Assembly (NCBI GenBank): GCA_037130425.1
Contig: JBAXTB010000001.1
Location: forward strand, 10,800 to 74,799
Origin: M3007 sp037130425
GTDB taxonomy: Bacteria > Bacteroidota > Bacteroidia > Chitinophagales > Saprospiraceae
DNA: 64,000 bases
Direction of reading: 5' to 3'
Part shown: piece after piece, positions 54,525 to 62,390 of the stretch
How the letters are laid out: each line of letters begins with the position of its first letter
Position numbering within the stretch: position 1 is the first letter of the stretch
Position numbers and translations under genes: made by a program
Notes under the pieces: generated by a model
What the model was told of the DNA's origin: nothing
Seen by the model: the letters and a program-made list of their open reading frames with translations, nothing else
The model's database searches: none

Positions 54525-56315
54525 TTAAAAACAATATGAATTTTCCTCGATGAGCTTCAATGCAATTTGTTGACGTAATTCTTTGGTATTCAAAGGTGTT
54601 ACTTTAGTAAATCGTCTTAATCCCATTAACATCATCCGTTGTTCATCACCTTCTGCAAAAGCATTCAACGCGTTCTTGCCAGCGATGTGAATTCGGTCAG
54701 CAGCATCATTTATATATACTTTCATCATTGCGGTCTTTAACGCTCCTTCTGCTTCACCGTAATTCAATGTTACTTTTTCGGCACGCAACAAAGTCGATTC
54801 GGCCACATATACTTCAATCATCATATCGGCAATGTTCATGAGTATTTCTTGCTCTTTTGCCAAAGTCATCATGAGCTTTTGAACCGCAGAACCTGCAACC
54901 ATTAAAACTGCTTTTTTAAAGTTTGAAATGACACGTTTCTCTGCTGCGAATGGAGCATCATCTTGCACACCAAAATCAGGAATAGCCATCAATTCCTGAG
55001 CTACTGATGTAGCGGGCCCAATTAAATCTAACTCTCCTTTCATGGCACGTTTCAGCATCATATCTACTGTCAACATGCGGTTAATCTCGTTAGTACCTTC
55101 AAAGATTCGATTAATCCGAGCATCGCGATATGCACGATCCATTGGCGCTTCGGCCGAATAACCCATTCCACCATAAATCTGTACACCTTCATCAACCACA
55201 TAATCTAAGGTTTCTGATCCGTGTACTTTCATGATAGCGCATTCTACTGCAAATTGCTCCACACTTTTCAATTTTGCTTTACCGGGCTCCATTCCTCCTG
55301 CAACTAAGGCATCAAAGGCATCATCGATATTTTGACCTAAACGATACGCTGCCGATTCACTCGCAAAAGTTCGAATAGTCATTTCAGCCATCTTATGACG
55401 AATAGCTCCATATTTAGAAATTGGACGACCAAACTGCTCTCGCTCGTTTGCATATTTAATAGCTGTCGATATACATTGCTTACATCCCCCAATGGCAGCA
55501 GCTGCCAACTTAATTCGGCCAATGTTTAATATGTTCACGGCTATCTTAAATCCATTCTGACGATCTGATAACATATTCTCAACCGGAACCAGACAATCGT
55601 TAAAGAAAACTTGAACGGTAGATGAGCCTTTTATTCCCATCTTTTTCTCTTCTTCATTCAGGGATAAACCCGGAAAATCCCTCTCTACAATAAATGCAGT
55701 CAAATTTTCATCATCATCGATCTTAGCAAAAACGGTATACACATCTGCAAATCCACCATTGGTGATCCACATTTTTTGTCCGTTGATGATATAGTGTTTC
55801 CCATCATCCGACAATTTAGCTTTCGTTTTCCCACTATTTGCGTCCGAACCCGACCCCGGCTCAGTAAGACAGTAGGAAGCTTTCCATTCGCCTGTAGTTA
55901 ATTTAGGAATGTACTTCTGTTTTTGAGCCTCATTACCATAATACAAAATGGGAAGTGTTCCAATTCCTGTATGAGCTGATAGAGCTACTGCAAAAGAAAA
56001 TCCTGCTCCGGCAACTTCCGCTACAAGCATCGAGGTATTAAAGTCTTTTCCAAATCCACCATATTCTTCAGGTACTGAAACCCCCATCAATCCTAGCTCA
56101 CCTGCTTTGGTAAGCAATGAATGCATCAGTCCGGGTTCCATTTTATCAATTCTATCCAGATTGGGATGAACTTCTGCATCTAAAAAATCTTGCGCCGATT
56201 GAGCAATCATGCGTTGTTCTTCGTTCCATTCTTCTGGAATAAAAACCGAAGTAGCTTCACTCTCGCGGATTAAAAATTCACCGCCTTTTAAGGATGATTT
56301 ATTGCTTGTTTCCAT
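54525..56315 (-). CDS. fadE: Acyl-CoA dehydrogenase (VLCAD/FadE-like)
   Basis: Flavin-dependent first step of fatty-acid beta-oxidation, taking acyl-CoA to trans-2-enoyl-CoA. The 596-residue length with a C-terminal helical extension matches the very-long-chain type and Bacillus FadE. Visible motifs are SYCLTEPGSGSDAN, MWITNGGFADVYTVFAK, and the catalytic Glu at 406 in INRIFEGTNEI. It is the last gene of MarR-fadN-fadA-fadE, 33 bases after the thiolase stop, the fadNAE order known from Bacillus subtilis. Confidence 0.95.
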   Translation of the reverse strand: METSNKSSLKGGEFLIRESEATSVFIPEEWNEEQRMIAQSAQDFLDAEVHPNLDRIDKMEPGLMHSLLTKAGELGLMGVSVPEEYGGFGKDFNTSMLVAEVAGAGFSFAVALSAHTGIGTLPILYYGNEAQKQKYIPKLTTGEWKASYCLTEPGSGSDANSGKTKAKLSDDGKHYIINGQKMWITNGGFADVYTVFAKIDDDENLTAFIVERDFPGLSLNEEEKKMGIKGSSTVQVFFNDCLVPVENMLSDRQNGFKIAVNILNIGRIKLAAAAIGGCKQCISTAIKYANEREQFGRPISKYGAIRHKMAEMTIRTFASESAAYRLGQNIDDAFDALVAGGMEPGKAKLKSVEQFAVECAIMKVHGSETLDYVVDEGVQIYGGMGYSAEAPMDRAYRDARINRIFEGTNEINRMLTVDMMLKRAMKGELDLIGPATSVAQELMAIPDFGVQDDAPFAAEKRVISNFKKAVLMVAGSAVQKLMMTLAKEQEILMNIADMMIEVYVAESTLLRAEKVTLNYGEAEGALKTAMMKVYINDAADRIHIAGKNALNAFAEGDEQRMMLMGLRRFTKVTPLNTKELRQQIALKLIEENSYCF

Positions 56316-56348
56316 GTTATTGAAGATAGGAATACGTTGAAAAGAAAA

Positions 56349-57527
56349 TTATAAGCGTTCGAAAATTCCAGCTGCGCCCTGACCCGTTCCTACACACATG
56401 GTAACCATGCCGTATTTCTTATCACGACGTTTTAGCTCATTAAGTAATTGTACCGTGAGTTTAGCTCCTGAACATCCCAAAGGATGACCTAAAGCAATTG
56501 CTCCACCGTTCACATTCAACTTAGTTGTATCTAATCCAAGAGTGCGAATAATAGCCAAGGACTGAGATGCAAATGCTTCGTTCAATTCTATTAGATCAAG
56601 TTGATCTAGCGTCATTCCTGCCGCTTTCAAAGCCTTTGGAATAGCTTCAATTGGTCCAATTCCCATGATACGTGGTGGAACTCCAGCAACTTGATAAGTC
56701 ACTAAACGAGCAATGGGTTTCAAGCCTAATTCATTCACCATTTTTTCGGACATCACCAATACAAACGCAGCACCGTCGGAAGTTTGAGATGAATTGCCTG
56801 CAGTAACAACTCCATCAGCTGCAAATACAGGTTTTAATTTAGCCAGCATTTCTAATGTTGAATCGGTACGCGGACCTTCATCTGTATCGACTACATAACT
56901 GCGAGTTTTACGTTTTTCTTTATTGTCCAGGAAGATCTCTTCCACTATTATAGGAACAATATCATCCTTAAATCTACCCGATGTTATTGCATCGACTGCT
57001 CGACGGTGAGATTCCAATGAAAAAATATCCTGATCTTCTCGACTGATGTTATATTCCCGAGCAACGGCTTCTGCTGTTAAACCCATCCCCCAGTAATAAT
57101 CAGGATTATTTTTAGCCACATCGTAATTCGGAACAATTTTCCATCCTCCAAACGGAATTGGCGACATGCTCTCTACTCCACCAGCAATAATACAATCAGC
57201 CATTCCAGCTTGAATCTTGGCTGTTGCGATAGAAATCGTCTCAAGCCCAGAGGCACAGTAACGATTAACAGTCATTCCAGGAACTTTATCAGTCTTTAAA
57301 CCCATAAGTGAAATCATGCGACCAATGTTAAGTCCTTGTTCTGCTTCTGGTGTAGCGTTTCCAACAATCACATCATCAACGCGATCTTTGTCAAATTCTG
57401 GCACCGACTGCATCAAATGTTCAATCACTCGCGCCGCCAAATCATCCGGTCGAGTAAAACGAAATAATCCCCGTGGCGCCTTTGCCACCGCTGTTCGGAA
57501 TCCGGCTACTATGTATGCTGTACTCAT
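56349..57527 (-). CDS. fadA: Acetyl-CoA acyltransferase (3-ketoacyl-CoA thiolase)
   Basis: Last step of beta-oxidation, cleaving 3-ketoacyl-CoA with CoA to acetyl-CoA. The 392-residue protein has the usual thiolase residues: nucleophile C91 (NRYCASGLE), H348 (GHPLGCSG) and C378 (CVGTGQG). It works with FadN and FadE of the same operon. Upstream, instead of fadN directly, lies a 0.5-kb insert with a small four-helix-bundle gene and heptamer repeats. Confidence 0.96.
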   Translation of the reverse strand: MSTAYIVAGFRTAVAKAPRGLFRFTRPDDLAARVIEHLMQSVPEFDKDRVDDVIVGNATPEAEQGLNIGRMISLMGLKTDKVPGMTVNRYCASGLETISIATAKIQAGMADCIIAGGVESMSPIPFGGWKIVPNYDVAKNNPDYYWGMGLTAEAVAREYNISREDQDIFSLESHRRAVDAITSGRFKDDIVPIIVEEIFLDNKEKRKTRSYVVDTDEGPRTDSTLEMLAKLKPVFAADGVVTAGNSSQTSDGAAFVLVMSEKMVNELGLKPIARLVTYQVAGVPPRIMGIGPIEAIPKALKAAGMTLDQLDLIELNEAFASQSLAIIRTLGLDTTKLNVNGGAIALGHPLGCSGAKLTVQLLNELKRRDKKYGMVTMCVGTGQGAAGIFERL

Positions 57528-57536
57528 TGTTATCAG

Positions 57537-57564
57537 ATTTACGATGATCGATTTACGATTTACG
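57537..57564. repeat. ATTTACG heptamer array (left of inserted gene)
   Basis: Four tandem 7-base units: ATTTACG (57537-57543), a degenerate ATGATCG (57544-57550), then ATTTACG at 57551-57557 and 57558-57564. It is the reverse complement of the array on the other side of the four-helix-bundle gene. Position is between the fadA start and the inserted gene's stop. Confidence 0.85.
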
Positions 57565-57577
57565 AAAAAAAGTGTCG

Positions 57578-57967
57578 TTAAGGTTTGTATTGACTTCTGT
57601 TACTTCTATCAACAGAATTATTCATTCTTATTTGTAGATTGTAATTCATTCGAATTAAATGATCCATTAGCTCAAGCAATCTGTCACGGTTTTGTATATC
57701 AATATAATTCCTTCTAATTGATAATTCTAGTTGAAATCTTAATTCATAAATGGATCCATTCGAAATTCCTATAAAATGATTGAACTCTTTATTACTATTT
57801 CGCCCAGCACCTTCAGCAATATTAGAACTTACAGAAACAGCAGCTCTCCTCATCTGATTTGTTATCCCAAATTTTTCATTTTCAGGAAATTTATCAGTCA
57901 CTTCATATATCGCATCAGCCAGTTCTAAAGCTTTTTCCCAAATTTTCAATTCTCTCAAATTATGCAT
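57578..57967 (-). CDS. Four-helix-bundle (23S rRNA intervening-sequence type) protein
   Basis: A 129-residue protein of the bacterial IVP/four-helix bundle family (TIGR02436). It opens with LKIWEKALELADAIYEV, has TDKFPENEKFGITNQMRRAA followed by VSVSSNIAEGAGR, and FNHFIGISNGSIYEL, the family core. The family is found inserted in 23S rRNA genes and, in many Bacteroidota, scattered as short single genes between other genes; a related fold is the Avd protein of diversity-generating retroelements. Function is unclear; nucleic-acid binding by the Arg-rich core is a fair guess. Here it interrupts the fadN-fadA junction of an operon and is flanked by oppositely oriented heptamer arrays, so it looks like a small mobile unit. 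Confidence 0.85.
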   Translation of the reverse strand: MHNLRELKIWEKALELADAIYEVTDKFPENEKFGITNQMRRAAVSVSSNIAEGAGRNSNKEFNHFIGISNGSIYELRFQLELSIRRNYIDIQNRDRLLELMDHLIRMNYNLQIRMNNSVDRSNRSQYKP

Positions 57968-57998
57968 AATCTAAATTTTAAGTGTTTATATCATTTAT

Positions 57999-58047
57999 CG
58001 TAAATCGTAAATCGTAAATCGTAAATCGTAAATCGTATATCGTAATT
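57999..58047. repeat. CGTAAAT heptamer array (right of inserted gene)
   Basis: Seven tandem units from 57999: CGTAAAT five times, then CGTATAT and CGTAATT. It is inverted relative to the array at 57537-57564, so the two arrays bracket the four-helix-bundle gene like terminal inverted repeats. It lies just past the fadN stop. Confidence 0.85.
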
Positions 58048-58054
58048 CTTTATA

Positions 58055-60460
58055 TCAGTTCCTAAGCACCTTCCCACTGGTCAAAATACTTTGAACACGT
58101 TCTAAGGTTTTGCGCTCTCCGCAAAGGCTGAGGAATACTTCGCGTTCGAGATCAAGTAAGTACTGTTCGCTTACGTCGGTTGGCTGGGATAAATCGCCTC
58201 CACATAATACATAACCTAGTTTTTCGGAGATTTTTCGGTCATGTTCCGAGATATAATGTCCGCTGAACATCGTGTTAGCACCAGCGTAAACCATTCCCAA
58301 ACCAGTGCGACCTAATACTCGAATATCTTTACGATGAACAGGTTGAGTATATCCAGCTTCTGCTAATTCAACGGCAGCACCTTTCGCTTCAGCAATAACG
58401 CGTTGTGAATTTGGGATGATTTCGTCGTGACCTTTTCGAAGTATTCCTAAATCAAATGCTTCGCTTGCAGATGTGCTCACTTTCGCTTGACCAATGGTTA
58501 AGAATCGGTCGCGCAATACATTTAGTTGTATATCACCGTCGCGATAGGCATCTGAAGCACGAAGGGCAAATTCCTTTGTTCCTCCACCACCTGGAATAAG
58601 TCCAACTCCAAATTCCACTAAACCTATATATGTTTCGGCTGCAGCAACAACTTTATCGGCATGAAGATTAATTTCACATCCTCCACCAAGAGATAAACCA
58701 TGAGGTGCTGTAACCACTGGAATGGATGAATAACGCACGCGCATCATGGTATTTTGAAATGCGCGAATGGAGAAATCTAGTTCGTCCCATTCTTGTTCAA
58801 CAGCCATCATAAATAGCATGGCTAAATTGGCTCCGGCAGAGAAGTTAGGGGCGTCATTTCCAATCACCAATCCACGGTAATCTTTTTCGGCAACTTCTAT
58901 TGCTTTATGAATCCCCATCAGAACATCACTTCCAATAGAATTCATCTTAGTATGAAACTCCAAATTCAGAATTCCATCACCTAAATCACTTAGTGTGGTA
59001 CCGGTGTTTTTCCAAAGTGTTTTTTCCTGGCGAATATGATCTAGTATGATAAATGATTCATAGCCTGGAACAGGAATGTAGCTTTTAGAAGGAATATCAT
59101 AATACAATTTCTTACCTCCTTCAATCTTGAAAAAGCTAGTATTGCCTGTAGCAAGAAAGTCATAGACCCATTGAGCCGGCTTCATATTCATGGCTTCCAT
59201 TCCTTTAACACCATCGGCTACGCCAATATAATCCCAGCTCTCGAATGGACCGACTTCCCAGCCAAAGCCAGCTTTCATGGCCTCATCAATGCGGAAGAGT
59301 TCATCGGCAATTTCTGGAATACGATTCGACACATAAGTAAATAAGAGAAAGAAAGATTTACGATAAAACTCTCCTGCTTTATCTTTTCCACTAACTAAAA
59401 CTTTGTAGCGATCACTGAGTTTTTCAATGGTTTTGGTCGATTCCAAAGTGGCAAATTTCACTTTGTTTTGAGGACGATATTCTAATGTATTTAAATCCAA
59501 AGCTAAAATCTCAGACTTCCCTCCTTCTCCTTTCGATTTCTTATAAAATCCTTGTCCGGTTTTATCTCCCAACCACTTATTCTCATTCATTTTCAGAACA
59601 TACTCAGGCAAATCGAACAGTGCTTTTTGTTCATCGTTCTGACAATTAGCTTTTAACCCATTAGCCACATTTACAAGCGTGTCTAATCCAACCACATCGG
59701 TAGTTCTATACGTTGCCGATTTGGGGCGTCCAAGAACGGGACCGGTAAGTTTGTCTACTTCTTCCACCGTTAAATCCATCTCCTTCACCAGATGAAAAAG
59801 AGCTAAAATGCCAAATACACCAATACGATTAGCAATAAATGCTGGTGTGTCCTTGGCTAATACAGTGGTCTTTCCAAGGAAGAGATCACCATAATTCATC
59901 AGAAAATCTACAACAGAAGAATCGGTGAATGGAGTTGGAATAATCTCCAGTAATTTTAAATAACGTGGAGGATTGAAGAAGTGCGTACCACAGAAATGCT
60001 TTTTAAAATCATCTGATCTTCCTTCAGACATCATTCCAATTGGAATACCTGAAGTATTCGAAGTAATGAGCGTACCCAGTTTACGGAACTTCTCTACTTG
60101 ATCAAAAACAGTTTTCTTAATGTCCAACCGTTCCACCACAACTTCAATCACCCAATCACATTCGGCGATTAGCTTCATGTCATCAGAGAAATTTCCGATT
60201 TTAATACGTTTAGCTACATCAGTCGAATAAACAGGAGAAGGCTTTGATTTAAGTGCAAATGCCAAAGCGTCACTCACTATTCGATTTCTCACAGCTGGAT
60301 GTTCAATAGTAAGCCCTTTTGCTACTTCAGCTTCGCTTAATTGAGGAGGAACTATATCAAGAAGCAAAACTTCTACTCCAATATTAGCGAAGTGACAAGC
60401 AATACGAGAACCCATTACACCTGAGCCTAGAACTGCAACTTTACGGATGAGTCGTTTCAT
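58055..60460 (-). CDS. fadN: 3-hydroxyacyl-CoA dehydrogenase / enoyl-CoA hydratase (FadN-like)
   Basis: An 801-residue bifunctional beta-oxidation enzyme. The NAD-binding domain is N-terminal (VAVLGSGVMGSRIACHFANIG), followed by the HAD C-domain (NRIGVFGILALFHLVKEMDL), and an enoyl-CoA hydratase/isomerase domain at about 490-690 (APNFSAGANLAMLF, GLSLGGGCEI, LVEFGVGLIPGGGGTKEF). The order HAD-then-hydratase and the length match B. subtilis FadN, not E. coli FadB. It overlaps the upstream MarR gene by ATGA (60457-60460), and is followed by the inserted small gene before fadA. All motifs appear intact. Confidence 0.93.
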   Translation of the reverse strand: MKRLIRKVAVLGSGVMGSRIACHFANIGVEVLLLDIVPPQLSEAEVAKGLTIEHPAVRNRIVSDALAFALKSKPSPVYSTDVAKRIKIGNFSDDMKLIAECDWVIEVVVERLDIKKTVFDQVEKFRKLGTLITSNTSGIPIGMMSEGRSDDFKKHFCGTHFFNPPRYLKLLEIIPTPFTDSSVVDFLMNYGDLFLGKTTVLAKDTPAFIANRIGVFGILALFHLVKEMDLTVEEVDKLTGPVLGRPKSATYRTTDVVGLDTLVNVANGLKANCQNDEQKALFDLPEYVLKMNENKWLGDKTGQGFYKKSKGEGGKSEILALDLNTLEYRPQNKVKFATLESTKTIEKLSDRYKVLVSGKDKAGEFYRKSFFLLFTYVSNRIPEIADELFRIDEAMKAGFGWEVGPFESWDYIGVADGVKGMEAMNMKPAQWVYDFLATGNTSFFKIEGGKKLYYDIPSKSYIPVPGYESFIILDHIRQEKTLWKNTGTTLSDLGDGILNLEFHTKMNSIGSDVLMGIHKAIEVAEKDYRGLVIGNDAPNFSAGANLAMLFMMAVEQEWDELDFSIRAFQNTMMRVRYSSIPVVTAPHGLSLGGGCEINLHADKVVAAAETYIGLVEFGVGLIPGGGGTKEFALRASDAYRDGDIQLNVLRDRFLTIGQAKVSTSASEAFDLGILRKGHDEIIPNSQRVIAEAKGAAVELAEAGYTQPVHRKDIRVLGRTGLGMVYAGANTMFSGHYISEHDRKISEKLGYVLCGGDLSQPTDVSEQYLLDLEREVFLSLCGERKTLERVQSILTSGKVLRN

Positions 60461-60897
60461 GCATTTTCGTTTTTACCGTTTCCGGTGGATACTAATATTT
60501 CATTCATCACCTCGAAAAAGATACTAAGTTTTTCCTCAGGGATGCGATTACGAATTAGATGGTTGAAAGTTAAAACGGTGTTTCGAGCAGCCTCACGCTT
60601 TTCCTTGCCCAAATCGGTCAGAAAAATCCGTACGAGTCGCTTGTCACGATCCTCGCTTCTACGATAAATAATTCCGTTTTCTTCAAGATTCCTCAGCATC
60701 CGTGTTAAACTTCGGGTTTCAAGTCCGATTAACGGTGCTATTTTAGTTGCAGGCGTTCCAAGTTGAACGTCAATATTCAATAAAACAAAACCTACTGCAA
60801 TGGTACTGTTGTGTTTAGCCGCTTCAGCATTATACATACGTTGAATAGCATGCCATGCTGTTTTAATCACATAATCGACTGTCTCTGTCGGCTTCAT
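60457..60897 (-). CDS. MarR-family transcriptional regulator
   Basis: A 146-residue winged-helix regulator. The core is LIGLETRSLTRMLRNLEENG (recognition helix) followed by RRSEDRDKRLVRIFLTDLG (wing), the classic MarR DxR wing pattern. It is first in the operon, its stop overlapping fadN (ATGA), so it probably senses acyl-CoA or a fatty acid and controls the fadNAE genes and itself; many such MarR regulators bind a palindrome near their start. Two palindromes lie just upstream (60923-60959). Confidence 0.92.
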   Translation of the reverse strand: MKPTETVDYVIKTAWHAIQRMYNAEAAKHNSTIAVGFVLLNIDVQLGTPATKIAPLIGLETRSLTRMLRNLEENGIIYRRSEDRDKRLVRIFLTDLGKEKREAARNTVLTFNHLIRNRIPEEKLSIFFEVMNEILVSTGNGKNENA

Positions 60898-60901
60898 TTC
60901 A

Positions 60902-60959
60902 CAAACCTAAAAAAGATTTGTTATGCATGCATACCTTATTTCATTTTTTTATGAAATAA
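60902..60959 (-). promoter_or_regulatory. Promoter/operator region of MarR-fadNAE
   Basis: On the minus strand a TAnnTTTG-type box (TAGGTTTG, 60902-60909) lies just before the MarR ATG. Upstream are the palindrome ATGCATGCAT (60923-60932) and a 9-bp inverted repeat TTATTTCAT/ATGAAATAA (60936-60944 / 60951-60959) with a 6-base spacer. They are candidate MarR operators; the second could also be a weak terminator for the SUMF1 gene. Confidence 0.4.
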
Positions 60960-60966
60960 AGGCAAA

Positions 60967-61803
60967 TTATTTCCCCCTTACTTCAACAAGGCGAAATCCC
61001 ACATATGGACTTTTGAAATCGGTAGAAAAATGAAAACGAAGTGAATTTCTGCACAGCCAAGAAGATCCTGCCCAACTTCCACCACGAACGATATATTCGG
61101 TTCCATTAATTGGACCTTTTGGGTTTAATAAAAGTTCAGCTGAATAGGGTCCATACCAATCGGAGCAGTATTCCCAAACATTCCCACTTAAATCGTAAAT
61201 ACCTAATTCGTTTGCTAATTTAGTTCCGACAATATGGCTTTTCCCATTGGCATTATAGTTATTCCAAGAAACTAAATTGGCATCGGAAGAACCAGCATAC
61301 ATGAAATTACGACTTTTCTTTCCCCCACGAGCAGCATATTCCCATTCGGCTTCTGTTGGCAAACGATAATTCTTGCAGCTTAAAAAGTTAAGCCTTTTAA
61401 TAAATGCATCGACTTCAGCATTAGTAACATTTTCTATAGGGAACTGATTGCTTCGTTGATTTAAGGAGGGATTACTTTCCATGATAGCTATCCAAAGCTC
61501 TTGAGTAACTTCCGTTTTGAGCAAGTAAAAATCTGAAATCTGAACCGAATGAATTGGTAATTCGTCTTTAGAATAATCAATTCCTTGATTTGAAGTTGCT
61601 CCCATCTGAAAGGTTCCACCATCTACCAATATCATCGATTTGTCGAACTTATCAAGTATAAGTTGACGTTCATCAACTAGATTACGAATAGTAGCAATAG
61701 TTGTAGCCGGAATTTGAGATTTACTCTGAGAAAATGATAAGCATAAAATGAAACATACACTAACTCGAAATGCACAATAATTTAAGCATGTAGTAATCTT
61801 CAT
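60967..61803 (-). CDS. SUMF1/FGE-domain protein
   Basis: A 278-residue protein with a sulfatase-modifying-factor (FGE) fold. An N-terminal hydrophobic segment (FRVSVCFILCLSFSQSKSQ) suggests export. The domain starts at MILVDGGTFQMGATSNQG and keeps LKTEVTQELW, YRLPTEAEWEYAARGG, GNVWEYCSDWYGPY and YIVRGGSWAG, ending YVGFRLVEVR. True formylglycine-generating enzymes use a metal-binding cysteine pair, which is not clear here; related exported proteins include GldK-like T9SS components, but this one is shorter. No sulfatase is nearby. Role unknown. Confidence 0.85.
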   Translation of the reverse strand: MKITTCLNYCAFRVSVCFILCLSFSQSKSQIPATTIATIRNLVDERQLILDKFDKSMILVDGGTFQMGATSNQGIDYSKDELPIHSVQISDFYLLKTEVTQELWIAIMESNPSLNQRSNQFPIENVTNAEVDAFIKRLNFLSCKNYRLPTEAEWEYAARGGKKSRNFMYAGSSDANLVSWNNYNANGKSHIVGTKLANELGIYDLSGNVWEYCSDWYGPYSAELLLNPKGPINGTEYIVRGGSWAGSSWLCRNSLRFHFSTDFKSPYVGFRLVEVRGK

Positions 61804-62005
61804 AATTCTTAATAATTTTTAATATGCTTTTATAATCATAAAACTATCAATGAAGTTAAAGTTATTAAAGCATGTTTAATTAGTCTTCGTATAGAGGAAA
61901 TTCAAAAACCATCTGTTTTACTTAATTGAAGGAAGAAAGTTTCGAAAGCTATTTTCCAATAGATTAATAATTAAAGTATGAACTCACTTTGGGATTAATA
62001 AGGCA

Positions 62006-62045
62006 TAAAAAAACGGGTAAACAGAATGAATCTATTTACCCGTTT
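62006..62045 (-). terminator. Rho-independent terminator of the rpoC-DUF3467 transcript
   Basis: Arms AAACGGGTAAA (62011-62021) and TTTACCCGTTT (62035-62045) form a perfect 11-bp stem. On the minus strand the stem runs into a T-tract (plus A run 62007-62013). It lies 16 bases past the DUF3467 stop. Confidence 0.88.
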
Positions 62046-62061
62046 CAGAAATTAAATTTAA

Positions 62062-62379
62062 TTATGCCTGAGCAGTAGGTCCACCAAAATTCATTGGAAA
62101 CGCAGCAGCTCCATTATCAACTTTAATTGTTCCATGAACTGATTCAAATTTTGCTACATTTTCTTTCAAAGCAGTGAGCAAACGTTTGGCATGCTGAGGT
62201 GTAAGAACAATACGAGATTTTACTCTCGCTTTAGGAACACCAGGCATTACTTTGATAAAATCAACAACAAACTCCGAATTGGAATGTGTTATAATAGCTA
62301 AATTGGAATAAATTCCTTCAGCTACTTCTTCAGAAAGCTCAATATTTAACTGTCCTTCCGGATTTTGATTTTCTTCCAT
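62062..62379 (-). CDS. DUF3467 family protein
   Basis: A 105-residue cytoplasmic protein of the DUF3467 family, recognised by VAEGIYSNLAIITHSNSEFVVDF, VKSRIVLTPQHAKRLLTALKENV and the Gly/Pro-rich tail. In many Bacteroidota it lies directly after rpoC, as here (11 bases after the rpoC stop). It may take part in or be regulated with transcription; the function is unknown. A strong terminator follows. Confidence 0.9.
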   Translation of the reverse strand: MEENQNPEGQLNIELSEEVAEGIYSNLAIITHSNSEFVVDFIKVMPGVPKARVKSRIVLTPQHAKRLLTALKENVAKFESVHGTIKVDNGAAAFPMNFGGPTAQA

Positions 62380-62390
62380 AGTAATTTAGA

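Noticed and set aside
57999..58047. Possible CRISPR array
   Set aside because: The units are 7-base tandem repeats with no spacers and no cas genes nearby.
54525..60897. E. coli-type fadBA arrangement
   Set aside because: The fused enzyme has the dehydrogenase domain first and the hydratase last, the FadN order, so the FadB name is not used.
61804..62061. Riboswitch or other structured leader upstream of the SUMF1 gene
   Set aside because: Apart from the rpoC-side terminator at 62006-62045 I see no conserved riboswitch core.
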